Below are positions 10,389 to 20,011 of a stretch of 20,011 nucleotides of DNA, piece by piece. Origin of the DNA: Euplotes aediculatus (taxonomy: Eukaryota > Ciliophora > Spirotrichea > Euplotida > Euplotidae); NCBI GenBank assembly GCA_030463445.1, contig JAQGFW010000128.1, forward strand, positions 1 to 20,011, read 5' to 3'. Below the pieces are notes generated by a model. The model was not told where the DNA came from and did no database searches. It saw only the letters and a list, made by a program, of their open reading frames with translations. Position 1 is the stretch's first letter. Each line of letters opens with the position of its first letter. The translations under genes were made by a program, and so were the position numbers.

Positions 10389-11324
10389 CGGATCAAAATT
10401 TTTAATATAATGGTGATACTATATTTGCATCTTTATTTAGTTAAAATTGCTTCTTTTCAAAATTACAATTAATTTAATATTTAAAAGATTTCTTCTTTAA
10501 CGTAAATTAAAAATTATTATAAAAATCACTGAAACTTTTTTTAATGAAATATTAGATTTGTATAAGCAAATCTTAAATGAATTTACCAAATTATTTTCTG
10601 TTCCTACTATCTCAAGTCTTAGGTAGTCAACCACTTTAGTTTTCATTTACCAAGATCATAATTTTCTGTGATTCTAAACGAGGTTTGACTCAATAATTAG
10701 TAATTCCTTGAAATGATCATTAAAAATAAATATATAATTACCAACAGCTCGATATTGTAGTAATACTTAAAATATTAAGGATTATCAAGCATATCCTTTA
10801 CTTTAAATAATTCTTTAGTAAATTTAAACTCAAAAATGAATCAGTGAAAACAATTTAAATTTTATGAATAATAACTGACAAGTATACTTTAAGAATTTTG
10901 AGCTAAATGAGTATTTAATTATATTACTCTATTATTTTTACAGATCATAAAGCTCATTATCATTCTATATATTAAAACCCATTGTCTAAGAAGCTTATAG
11001 TATTGATGAAATTTTGATAAAACTGCCAACAATGAATGTGGCAAACGATTCTCTTCAAAATAATAGAAAGGAAAAAAGAAATAAAAAATCTAAGTTAAAT
11101 CAAACTGATAAAAAATAGTTATACTAATTCCAGAAGTAAATACATCAATAAATAAAGTAAATGATGATTTTTAAATGAGAAATGCTCTTTGTGTATCTAT
11201 TTGTGCTTTAGTCTAGCTATTTCACTCCAAATAAATTTAATATTTTTGATACTCTATATATAATCGCTATCTGAAATAGAATTCAAGTTAGTTTTTAGTT
11301 AGCACAAATTCTAATTTTTCATAG

Positions 11325-11484
11325 ATCTCGAAAAAGATCATAAAAAGCATATCAAAACTCTACCCTGTGCTGCAGCAGACTCTGATCCAGTATCAAGAGA
11401 AGCTACAACAAATAAAAGACAGTCAAGTGGATTTGATTCAACAGATTAATGAAATGAAAAAAGAAGTGAAAAACAAAATGATTA
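11325..11484 (+). CDS. Internal exon 2: coiled-coil segment
   Basis: This 160-nt island stands out by higher GC and normal codon use. It follows CTAATTTTTCATAG (branch-like CTAAT, pyrimidine run, AG) and ends at a perfect GTAAGT. Its reading frame is closed upstream by the TAG of the acceptor itself. It encodes 53 residues rich in Gln, Lys, Glu, Ile and Leu, including QEKLQQIKDSQVDLIQQINE, a clear amphipathic coiled coil. It enters in phase 0, matching exon 1, and leaves one base (A), matching the two bases that open the next exon. The nearest coding neighbours are about 10 kb upstream and 6 kb downstream, so the link to them is inferred from phase, strand and order. Confidence 0.75.
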
Positions 11485-12339
11485 GTAAGTCAGATTTATA
11501 TCCCAGATTTATTATTTTTAGATAAAATTAAATTCATTTTCTTTATCAGTTATAATAAGATTAATCTTTGATAAAACTAAAACATATAAAATACTAATAT
11601 TGAAGCAATTTTTGAATGAAAACTAATTTGTCAAAAATAAAACTTATATTAATGAACTAAAATTTGAACTAATTTTTTTGCTTATTAAAAGAAAATTGCA
11701 TGCTTTATTTAAACAGCTCCATTATCAGGAATAGTTCTCATATTTGTAATAAAATTTAAGGATGATTAATTTAAAAAAGTTATACTTTCGAAAATGCCTT
11801 ATTTAAGATTTATTACTTGTCTTCCCATTTTTAGGGGTTTGAAATTTTTAATCTTTTGAGAATGCACAATAATAAATAACAATTTAAAAGATTAGATAAA
11901 AAATGCAAACATAAATTTTTAAAGAGAAATTTAAATACTTTCTAAAATATAAACTTTTTTACTAATTATTAATTGGATATCTTTTAATTGTATTACAAAT
12001 ATGAAAACTTTGTCTAATATAATTTAAATTTTCCTAAACTAAAAAATAAACTGAAATTCTCATAAATTAAAATTCTAACAAACTAGATAGTAAAGGTGAT
12101 AATAAAAAATTTATATGAAAATAAATGATTTAGTTATCAATTAGAAAATAGCTTACACTTTTAAATAGACCTAAATTTTACTAATTAAAAATAATTGTTT
12201 AAAATAAAATATGATAATTAATTTGAATATTACTCAAATGAAAATCTTGATTAATTAAGTATGATTTCATTTAAAAATAATAGTCATAATTTAAGTTATC
12301 ATAAAAATTAAACTTATTAAATCATCTTCAGTATCCTAT

Positions 12340-12780
12340 GAATTGAGTAGTTAACCTGGCTATTACTTGTAACAATCCCTGCAAGTTTAATTTTTAATTA
12401 ATATATTTTAAGGCTGGGAGATATTCTTCAAATCCGACTGTATCAATTTTCTTTGACAGTTTACCTGAAATAAATAAATGATTTTTGGCATCACGTGTAT
12501 TAAAATAATAAACACTGGAAATGATATAAGCTATGAACAGTCGGCAACTGTTAATACCTAATTATCTCTTATAAGAAGCATAAATAGATATAAGACTTGA
12601 TCTTCTTTCTGTTCTGCTTTTACTTTTACTGTTTGTTTATTCTTTATCTTATTAGTCTCTCCTTCATTATTCTTTTTTACTTTGAGCCTATAGATTTCAG
12701 CATAACTTACATTTCTATTAGTCTAATAATTTTGGTTCGAAACCATCAGCTTTCATCTGGTCATCTACTAATTAAGTAGT
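12340..12780 (-). mobile_element. Possible tyrosine recombinase relic (Tec ORF2-like)
   Basis: The minus strand carries a 54-codon frame (12722 down to 12558) that continues protein-like past stops. Its end, YLFMLLIRDN, a stop, then VLTVADC, resembles box I of tyrosine recombinases (LLxTGxRxxEVLxL), with Arg at 12567-12569 and the stop where Glu is expected. About 200 nt further on, SIHRILKM recalls the HxxR box, but it lies in another frame and lacks the Arg. No catalytic Tyr was found. The hydrophobic plus-strand frame at 12597-12779 is the shadow of this one. The call leans on Tec elements being known to encode such a recombinase beside a DDE transposase. Confidence 0.28.
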
Positions 12781-14325
12781 TATACCCAACAAGAAAAAAC
12801 GAGAGACGAGAATAAAATATTAGGTGTGCCTCAATAAACTCTAAGTTGGGTGAAAGTCAAATAAATATAAAAAATTTATATTACAATCTTATATATTTAA
12901 GCGAGTGCATTCTCAATAAATACTTAATATATGCTAATTATTTGAAATAATACTTATTTATATTAAAAGGATTAATGAATAATGAATTGAAAATAATTGA
13001 ATATGCCTATAGTTTTTACATAATTTTCAATTATGAATATAGTTTTATTATAAACATTAATATAAAGGATATCATAACTTATTATTTAATATAGAATATT
13101 CTTATTGAATAAAACTATTTTAAATATAGTCACTTATATATTCGTATTTTTGCTTGCTATTGCCATGCTTTTTTGCATCTGAGAAGTAATTAAGATCACT
13201 TATATAATTGCATATAAATCTTGATCTTTCAGAAAATGATTGAGAAGTATGATGTTACACTTTCATATTTCTTGTTAATAATCTTATTTGCATTATTTCT
13301 GTATCTTTTAAGATTTCCTATTTTATCCAGGAATTGATCTGAACATTTATCATATTCAAAATTTTTAATATTAAAGTAATTAATAATTAATTTTAAAAAT
13401 AAATAAAAATAAAAGCTTAAAAAAGGTATTGGAGAGATTTTTCGTTCAAATAAGACTTAGAGTTTTATCGATAACCTCTAGGTAATCATAAATTATAATG
13501 ATAATGATAACTAGACATTTAAATTCGTTTAATTGAAAGACACTGAACAATAAATATGAAATATAAATCTAATTTTTCATTTATTTTTTATTTTTTAAAT
13601 CTAAAATAGGTGATCTTAACAATTTTTTCAATTAGACCATTTCCTAAATTTCTCATACTTTATAAGCAGCTTGATTGCTTAATATATGAAAATTAATTAG
13701 CCATTCAATAAAAAAGCATCTTATAATAAAATGAATTTTATCATAAATTTCTATCAAAATAATATTGATAAAAATATTTTGTTTTACAATTATATTCAGA
13801 ATAGACTACCATTTCTATTAATCTCAATTTTGAAATATTAATTGTTTAATAGTTATGTAAAAAAGAATTTTTGTGTGTGAAAAAGATTGATGCTAATTTA
13901 AACTATATATACAACAAAGCTTATTAACTTTTTTACTCTTTTTTGCTTTTGTTTCAGTAATTTTCTTTAAAAGAATAATACATAATATGATTTACCTAAG
14001 TACAATGCGAAATTTAATTTATTTTTTTTTTAAATAAACTTGATTGTTTACTTTTTAATTTAGCCGATTTTTTATTCACATACTTAATAAATTAAAGTTA
14101 AAATTTAATATGATATGAATTAGCTAAATCAGTGCAATATATTAATTTAAAATCTGAGGATAACATTTGAAAAATCTCATAAACAAAACTTTTGAATTTT
14201 AGCAAATATGAAATTATTATATTGAATAATAAAAACTAAAGTTCTGTTTGAAGTCGATTTACTCCATATTTTTCAAATAACTGAGTTGAGCCATACAATA
14301 TCACCCTCTTTTCCATCAGTTTGTT

Positions 14326-14619
14326 GATAATGACAATAAGGTATCACTTAATGGAAACTCAACAGTTGAAAATACTTTTGAGATTCAAATATATCGATTT
14401 ACCAGTTTAGTTAATACATAATTGCGAATACGAATGATTTTAATGGTTGGACTGACTGAAGTGAGCGCCAATTAATTGGAGTTGTCGTCTGAGTCTAAAA
14501 TTACATCTTTTTTAACTATTTATGATTCGCATTAAATAAATGTTACTAGTCACTAAAGTTGCATAACTCCTTGTTCTGAACTACATATCTTGTACCTTTC
14601 AATACTGAATATAAAATAA
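14326..14619 (+). pseudogene. Unidentified protein-like relic, plus strand, upstream of the transposase relic
   Basis: The plus frame reads about 97 codons of balanced protein-like sequence broken by a few stops, and GC is higher than in the flanks. Another frame just upstream (to about 14328) is also open for nearly 60 codons. No domain is recognised. Its position about 0.6 kb before the transposase relic, on the same strand, suggests another part of the same decayed element. Confidence 0.28.
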
Positions 14620-15239
14620 ACGATTTGCTCTAGTTTCATAATCGAAAACCTGTTAATTTTATGTAAAATATTTGTTTTTTTGAAAATAAGCTTTATGAAT
14701 CAAAGCTATTAATAAACTTGATCATTTTGTTGTGCTTGAAGATACGTAAAATTTATAAATTTATTATTACTATATAACCTGATTTTATTTTTGACAGAAA
14801 TATGCTAATTTTATTAGCTATTCAATTTTGTAATTTAACTTTATATCAAGTTGGTTACATTTGCTTTTTGCATACAAAATTGATGGAGAATAGCCAGCAG
14901 ATTAAAGAATCTTAAAAATATCCTAAAAACAAAAGAGTGACTTTGCATATATTAATACAATTGCATTTCATTTTTAATTCAAATGGTGTTATCAGATACT
15001 CTATATGAATCTCAAACGGAATAATAAATGCTTACTCCCTTTATCTCGTAAATATTTTCTGCACTTGCTTTTTTACTCAGAAGAGGAATCAAAAATAGTT
15101 TTATCGAAAAAAGTGATGAGAACTTAAGGAAGATCAGATTTAGATATCTTACATTCATAGATCCAAATTAATGATTAGAATAAGGCAAGAAAGCACTTTA
15201 GAATTGAAAAACTTAACACAATGGACTGCTCTTCAAAGA

Positions 15240-16240
15240 TAATAGCAGGGAATGATCAAGTTAATAAAAATCGAAGGAAGTCAAGAAGCAAAAAACAAAC
15301 ATTAGAAATAATGGTGATATTGCAAGAGAAATAAAATTTGGAAGATCTCAAAAGTTACTTGAAGTTAACCAAAGCGTTATTTTAATGCTAATGACTGATT
15401 CGCCTTTTAGATCTTAAAATAAAATCCAATCAAAATATCTAACAAATATAAAGTTAAATTTGAGATTAACTACTATCTTGATATTTTAGTTGATAATGGT
15501 ATAAATGTAAAGGATATCAAATTGTATTTAAAAATATTTAACAGGATAAAAAAATCAGACTTGAGATTTATGTAAATCATAGATCAAGTTTATGAAAATT
15601 TCCTCACAAAATATTAGCAATCTTTTTATCTTTGCTTTCCAATGAAAACATAGATTAACTTTATTAGACGATCAAATGAAAGAATTATGATAAATTATTT
15701 TAAAAGTTCATATATTGAGCTTTTAGTCTGAAAGAGATTTTTAAGTTTCAAATTTTTTACAGAAATATGATAGAAATGCATTGAGAAGCTTGAAAACTTT
15801 ATCTTTGAAGTATATGCATCATATTCAAATAAATTTATTTTGCTTTGTAATAATGACTGTAATTACATATATAAACATTCACTCGATTATTATATTCAAT
15901 ATATGATTGAATTATTAGAATAACCTTAATGTAGTCCTGAGTTAAATCTATAGAGTGTCTGGTAAATATAAAGAATAAATACGCAAACAAATGTATAGCA
16001 AAATAGAATTAAAAATATGACACCAAGGTTATTTGAAATTTTTTTATTCTCATAGTTGCAGCATCTTTTCTGAAATTATGAGAAGTAGAATTAATTCTGG
16101 TATTTTGTTGAAGTAAAAAATGACACATTATTAAAAATATTCAACTGGTGTTTATCTTCTTCTGACTCCTTAGTTAATTTTGAGGAATTTATAATTTACT
16201 TAAAATAGTGTGAAATATTTTTTAATAAAAATAAAATAAA
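15240..16240 (+). mobile_element. Decayed Tc1/mariner (IS630/Tec-like) transposase
   Basis: This is the best mobile-element signal in the window. A helix-turn-helix-like segment (NNGDIAREIKFGRS, about 15.3 kb) is followed in another frame by about 500 nt of protein-like sequence. Its end has the layout of a DDE catalytic core: FILLCNNDC at about 15834-15860, where families have a D-N pair, then about 33 residues later CSPELNL and VW (15930-15962), matching the (Y/C)SPELNPIExVW signature. The D appears as Asn and the catalytic Glu is lost, with about one codon missing. Stops are frequent and at least one frameshift is present, so it cannot make an active enzyme. The frame continues protein-like to about 16.24 kb. 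Similarity to Euplotes Tec ORF1 is likely but unverified. Confidence 0.62.
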
Positions 16241-17535
16241 TTTATTATAATTAAATCAAATAGAATAAATTATATTCTTTGGGATATCTTTATAAAGTAA
16301 ATTACTTTTTTGTCTATGCAGAAAGTTTTTTGGCATTGGATATCTTTTTACCCACAAGTGTTTTTCCTTGAACACCATCGTACATTTCTTTTTTATTTTA
16401 CATAATTTCAAAAAATTATAAAGTAAATTTGATTAAACCAAGATACTTAAATAAAAATTTTTGTTTGTCAAAAAGAGATTTATATTATGGTCTTTTTATA
16501 AAAGTTATCTCCTTTTATCTTAACTTTCTTAATGAGTAGATATAACTATTAAGCAGAGTTTAAGTCGACCAACATTTAAGGAAAATTAATAAAATAGTTA
16601 GATTTTAAAACTAAAAAATAAAATATGGGAATCACTTTATTTTATGAAAATTTTTATTTTGAAAGAACTATTAGGCAGTCTGTGTGAACACAAAATTCCT
16701 AAAGTTTTTAGAAAATGTTGTTCATAAAGAAAACTAAAATTTTATTGTCCAATTGAATTTGAATATGATTACTAGGAAAAATATTTTTAAAATGTTGGCA
16801 GATCTCTATATTCTCATAGACACAAAACTTAATATACAAGAAAATTTCGAGATAAATTTGATGTATTTTGTTAGATTAAAATTTTTGATCAAAAATTTTT
16901 AAGATATAAACGTTAAAAAATATAAACGTGTCATGTAAATTGTAATTTTTGATTTTAATAAAAAGCATTATTTTACATTTTTATTTTTATTGATACATTA
17001 ATTAGTAAATAAGTATTTAATCAATATTTATATTGTTAAATAGTCAACATTTTACTGATATATTAATTTTCTTAAAGTTTTAATATTCCCTTCCTAAAAA
17101 TATTTGAATCTGTGTAATTCGTTGTTTGATAATTCTTATGAATTTGAGATATTCTCAATAGAATGGAGATGAATGATAAAGAGAGTTTAAATAATAAGAG
17201 CAATTTTTATTGAAATATTAAATCTATCGTTTTATGTATGCTAAGATTAGTTAAAAGTAAATCATGAATATAGCGAATTGAACATTTTATAACTATATAA
17301 AAATCATGTCTATAATTTTTTATTAATAACGATACCATCTGTTCAATAAATTTGAATAGAGACTTAGAATTTTAGTTAAATGCTTGTCTATAATTTATCT
17401 GATTAAAATTAAGATTCAATATTGATTTGTTTGATTCTGAACATATATTTGAGTTTAAATATTCAATGTTTCTAAGTAGCTCAAATTCCGTTTTCTTAAA
17501 AGTACCTAAAACTAATTAATTTTGATGCTTTTTAG

Positions 17536-17602
17536 AGGAAATCAATTTCAAAGACACTCAGTATTATTCAGAAAAACTTAATGTGGATCACAAAACTATT
17601 AA
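17536..17602 (+). CDS. Internal exon 3: short linker segment
   Basis: This 67-nt island lies between CTTTTTAG and a perfect GTAAGT. Entering with two bases (AG) after the A left by exon 2 gives Lys, then EINFKDTQYYSEKLN and VDHKTI. It leaves AA, which with the G opening the last exon gives Lys again. No other acceptor or frame fits both sides. The segment (YSEKLNVDHKTIK) resembles a helix-turn-helix, so a transposase origin was considered. The splice signals and phase agreement favour an exon of the host gene. Confidence 0.65.
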
Positions 17603-19027
17603 GTAAGTATTATCGAGTAATTAAGATTGTGCTAAAAATTAATAAAGTGATTTTCTTATCAAGGTAGCTACATAGTTTCTCTTATAAATGAAAGATGGTT
17701 ACGAATTTTTCTATAAATTAAAAAAGTATTTATAATTTATGATTTAATACATATTGGTTAATATAAGTATTACACTATCGAATAATAATCTTATTAATCT
17801 GGCATCATATTTGATATTAAACACTAAATGAATATAAATTTAATTAATCTTTTAATAACATAAAAAAGATTTTATTTATAAAAAGCATAATTAGTATTTG
17901 TATTTTAATTAAAATTTACATATATTATTACTTTAAAATGATGTTATACTTTCAATATTTTGTGTATATTCGCTTTCTTATGTATTTTTAACTGCTACGT
18001 TTGAGCTTTTGGTTGAGCAGAAAACTTCTTGAAAGTTTGTTATTTTCTCAATAGAGTAAACGAAGTAGGAGTTGAAAAATTTTCAAAATAAGCTTTTGAA
18101 AGAAGTGTGCAAATATGATGCCAATTTGATATAATAATTGAATTTGTTTAAATAAAAACTAAATTTATAGATGAAGCATTAAATTCATGAAATAATAATA
18201 AAAATAGAAATGTAAAGTATTAAATTTTATTGATAATAATTAATTTTGTTATTTTAATTTTCAATCATTTGTACTTTTATATAATGACTTTTTAGTTGCA
18301 AACAAATTGAATATTTGTTATGTTCTGTGATTTTAAAATCTTATTGGTTTACTTGAATCAAAATTATTAGTAATCTTTATATTTTTTGTAAATATTTACA
18401 TGAGAATTATTCAAATCTTCTATTATGAATAAAAGGATGATTCAAAATCGTTATTTCTTTTTGAACTTAATTTTCCTTAAAAAATACATTAACTAAACTT
18501 AGGTAATATCTTTAGCTCAACCAAAAATGCCACATTTTTTATTATTTTTAGTTCATTCATATATGAAACTCAAATATATTACTTAAATTCTAAAATCTTT
18601 AAATAAATTCAATAAAATTTAATTTAATTGAAAATAAATTATCATTTATTTTAAATTTGAATTCTTATTTACATATTAAATTTTATTTGCTTAACTCCAA
18701 TTTATAAAACTTAAATATGAAATTATGATAACTTTTAAGATGATGAATGAACTTAAAATACTTGAATATTATTTATTTAATGCTAATTCTTGGATATAAT
18801 GCATTAATTTAATATCAATGCAACTTAAATATCACTTTATTTCCGAACATTTACTTTTGTGAAGATTAGTTTGAAAGAGAACAAAAGAAAGTAAAGTATA
18901 AATTGTTGCTCTTTTGTATTTATAACAACACCTTGAATGCCATACATATTTTGCGACTAACTAAATGTTTCAATGACATTATGACACTAACTACAGTATT
19001 AGCAACATGCTGATATTTAATGTTTAG
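17603..19027 (+). other. Intron 3 (1.4 kb), AT-rich
   Basis: The donor is GTAAGT at 17603. The acceptor is ATTTAATGTTTAG ending at 19027, preceded by a branch-like GCTGAT. It is in phase 2. Upstream AGs at 18996 and 19002 would put a TAG in frame at once, so 19028 is the only start compatible with exon 3. The intron is low-complexity AT-rich. A slightly GC-richer patch at 17.98-18.12 kb reads weakly as protein on the plus strand, but I cannot support a gene there. Confidence 0.55.
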
Positions 19028-19691
19028 GATCAGCTTCATAAAGTCGGCAAAAATATACGCAAATCTGGGACAATTTCAATATAATCTATCAGACTTCATT
19101 TCTGGTCCCATTTTGCAATCAATATACAAACTTTTTGCTGGCAATAAAGTAATTTACCTGGGCCAACTGAAAGAAGGAACTGCGATTAATGAAGGTATTG
19201 GAATGGCAGTATATAGTAATGGAAATATATATGAGGGAAGCTGGAAGAATGGTATACCAGACGGAAAAGGAAGATGTATCTGGAATTACGGAGAATACTA
19301 CACTGGAGACTGGAATGAAGGATATAAGCACGGATATGGAATTTATTACTATGCAAACGGAGATAGATACGAAGGAAAATGGGAGGATGACAAAAGACAC
19401 GGACAATGTGTCTTATACACAGCAAACGGAGACAGATATGAAGGAGAGTACAAAAATGACAAGGAGAATGGACAAGGAACTTATTACTGGAAAAACGGCC
19501 GAAAGTATACAGGAGAATGGAGAGATGGTAGTATAAACGGCAAGGGAACTTTATTCAACACAAATGGATCAAAATGGATAGGAGAATGGAAAGATGATAA
19601 TAAAAACGGATTCGGAACTGAATATGCAGCAGATGGAACAGTATTGAAGTCAGGCAACTGGGTCAATAATAAATATGTGAAGCCAAAATAA
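19028..19691 (+). CDS. Last exon: C-terminal MORN-repeat domain
   Basis: This exon encodes a linker of about 40 residues followed by tandem 23-residue MORN repeats (19149-19670) and a TAA stop at 19689-19691. MORN repeats form elongated beta-hairpin arrays that bind lipids or proteins, commonly on cortical membranes and the cytoskeleton in protists. As the final exon it completes a 616-residue protein (628 with the optional mini-exon). If it is instead a separate gene, the start would be ATG 19020, or ATG 18981 with one UGA read as Cys, giving a 223- or 236-residue protein. GC and codon use are clearly those of a real gene, unlike the upstream intron. No antisense frame here deserves annotation. 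Confidence 0.92.
19149..19670 (+). other. MORN repeat array
   Basis: Six good MORN units follow the pattern (Y/W)xGxW(K/E/R)(D/N)GxxxGxGxxxxxxG with a 23-residue period. Examples are YEGSWKNGIPDGKG, YTGDWNEGYKHGYG and YEGKWEDDKRHGQ. A degenerate first unit (YLGQLKEGTAINEGIG) and a partial last one flank them. The repeats differ enough at the DNA level that the array looks old and stable, not recently expanded. Confidence 0.95.
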
Positions 19692-19693
19692 CG

Positions 19694-19699
19694 AATAAA
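19694..19699 (+). terminator. AATAAA polyadenylation-like signal
   Basis: AATAAA lies three bases after the stop codon of the MORN exon. Short 3' UTRs are usual in Euplotes, so it is a plausible polyadenylation signal. In DNA this AT-rich the hexamer is common by chance, so the support is weak. Confidence 0.35.
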
Positions 19700-19950
19700 G
19701 TTATTACTATTCCAAAGCAATTTTTCATTTAGGGTTTGAGCTATTTCAATAGAAATTTTAATTTATACTAACCAATAGTCTGACTATTATGTCGTTATAT
19801 TACATTTCTCATATGCGTTATTAAGTATATTTTGCAAATTTAAAAGTAAATTAATATTTAGACATTGAATTGGGACTTTTTAATTTAAAGAAATGTTAAT
19901 GAAATTTATTTTTTTAATCAGTTAAATTAAGTATAAGTTTAATGAGCACT

Positions 19951-19960
19951 TATTTCAATT
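19951..19960 (-). promoter_or_regulatory. Euplotes chromosome breakage sequence (E-Cbs), right
   Basis: Read from the right telomere inwards (minus strand) this is AATTGAAATA, a full match to HATTGAAaHH. The A of ATTGAA is again the 17th base inside the telomere, the same spacing as on the left. A TATAA also lies between motif and telomere here. Two perfect, symmetrical copies make the Euplotes assignment firm. Confidence 0.9.
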
Positions 19961-19975
19961 TAAATTTATAGGTCT

Positions 19976-20011
19976 GGGGTTTTGGGGTTTTGGGGTTTTG
20001 GGGTTTTGGGG
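19976..20011 (+). repeat. Right telomere, G4T4 repeats
   Basis: Four and a half perfect G4T4 units close the sequence, mirroring the left end in type and length (36 nt). The chromosome is therefore complete in this window. Confidence 0.98.

Larger units (their letters stand above)
1047..11324 (+). other. Giant intron 1 (10.3 kb), AT-rich, with transposon-like relics
   Basis: The donor is GTAAGA at 1047 and the acceptor is TTTTTCATAG ending at 11324, in phase 0. The body is very AT-rich with dense TAA/TAG in all frames and no intact gene. Islands of higher GC at about 2.83-3.16, 3.85-4.19, 4.68-5.46, 6.9-7.2, 8.31-8.56 and 10.05-10.4 kb read as broken protein sequence and are listed separately. 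Between them (1.4-2.8, 5.5-6.9, 7.25-8.3, 8.6-10.0 and 10.4-11.3 kb) I see only low-complexity AT-rich DNA. Euplotes introns are usually tens of bases, so this would be exceptional. Alternatives are an unexcised IES lying inside a short intron, or intergenic DNA between two genes. Confidence 0.5.
11485..17535 (+). other. Giant intron 2 (6.05 kb) with Tec-like transposon remains
   Basis: The donor is GTAAGT at 11485 and the acceptor is GATGCTTTTTAG ending at 17535, with phase 1 kept across it. Stretches 11.5-12.3, 12.8-14.2 and 16.3-17.5 kb are low-complexity AT-rich DNA with nothing I can name. The 14.2-16.3 kb part holds the best transposase relic and 12.34-12.78 kb a possible recombinase relic on the opposite strand. 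The intron length is close to that of a Euplotes Tec element (about 5.3 kb) plus flanks. I could not find the long terminal inverted repeats by eye. Confidence 0.5.
19692..19975. other. 3' flank and subtelomere
   Basis: These 284 AT-rich bases lie between the stop codon and the right telomere. No gene is seen. They hold the polyadenylation-like hexamer near the start and the inverted breakage motif near the end. Confidence 0.6.

Noticed and set aside
12408-12450. An extra exon after TTTTAAG inside intron 2
   Set aside because: The only usable donor (GTATCA) leaves a T that would form TAG with the AG opening exon 3.
12733-12743. GGTTCGAAACC resembling a tRNA B box
   Set aside because: Neither strand gives a five-pair T-stem or an acceptor stem, so no tRNA can be drawn.
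12597-12779. A 60-residue hydrophobic plus-strand ORF
   Set aside because: Phe/Ile/Leu-rich frames arise as the antisense of purine-rich coding DNA; the minus strand here reads as a more normal protein (possible recombinase relic).
13236-13379. A 47-codon ORF with one predicted membrane helix after a TCTTTCAG
   Set aside because: Such lengths and hydrophobic runs are expected by chance in DNA this AT-rich; there is no donor, homologue or flanking signal to support it.
1381-19000. A long gene in the interior read with TAA/TAG as Gln (Oxytricha-type code)
   Set aside because: At recognisable motifs the stops fall where Leu, Glu or Ile is expected, not only Gln, and frames shift; decay explains this better than another code.
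18981-19027. Independent start of the MORN gene at ATG 18981 or 19020
   Set aside because: Not excluded, but the in-phase acceptor ending at 19027 fits the exon 3 donor exactly, so it is kept as the fallback.
19119-19720. Several overlapping frames on both strands across the MORN exon
   Set aside because: They are shadows of the repeat-rich MORN reading frame; only the frame ending at 19691 has the repeat signature.

Overview
The window is a complete macronuclear 'nanochromosome' of a Euplotes-type spirotrich ciliate. Both ends are 36-nt C4A4/G4T4 telomeres. At each end a perfect copy of the Euplotes chromosome-breakage motif HATTGAAaHH begins its ATTGAA core exactly 17 nt inside the telomere. 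The coding sequence near the left end reads in frame through three TGA codons, so UGA is Cys and only TAA/TAG stop, which is the Euplotes code. At 20 kb the molecule is very long for this group, where chromosomes are usually a few kb with one gene.

Layout: left telomere 1-36; leader 37-86; a 320-codon exon 87-1046 (zinc-binding Cys/His cluster plus helical segments); about 18 kb of very AT-rich DNA; a MORN-repeat exon ending at 19691; a 284-nt trailer; right telomere 19976-20011. The AT-rich interior is not featureless. Two short islands have clean exon signatures: 11325-11484 (coiled coil) and 17536-17602, each preceded by a pyrimidine-rich AG and followed by GTAAGT. Reading phases at every junction agree (0/0, 1/1, 2/2) and the four pieces sum to 1851 nt, or 617 codons including one stop. 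My main interpretation is one gene filling the chromosome, with introns of about 10.3, 6.1 and 1.4 kb, encoding a 616-residue zinc-binding/coiled-coil/MORN protein. The fallback is two genes, one per end, with non-genic DNA between.

The giant introns carry protein-like, stop-interrupted patches on both strands. The clearest is a decayed Tc1/mariner (IS630/Tec-like) transposase at about 15.24-16.24 kb. Other pieces resemble the N-terminus of a second transposase (10.05-10.39 kb, minus), a transposase C-terminus (about 7.0-7.2 kb, plus) and, weakly, a tyrosine recombinase (12.34-12.78 kb, minus). Tec elements of Euplotes carry both a DDE transposase and a tyrosine recombinase, and they are normally removed from the macronucleus. 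The interior may therefore be germline-type, transposon-laden DNA surviving in a telomere-capped chromosome, either as true giant introns or as internal eliminated sequences (IESs) that were not excised.

All calls were made by eye; no alignment, splice-site scoring or database search was run.
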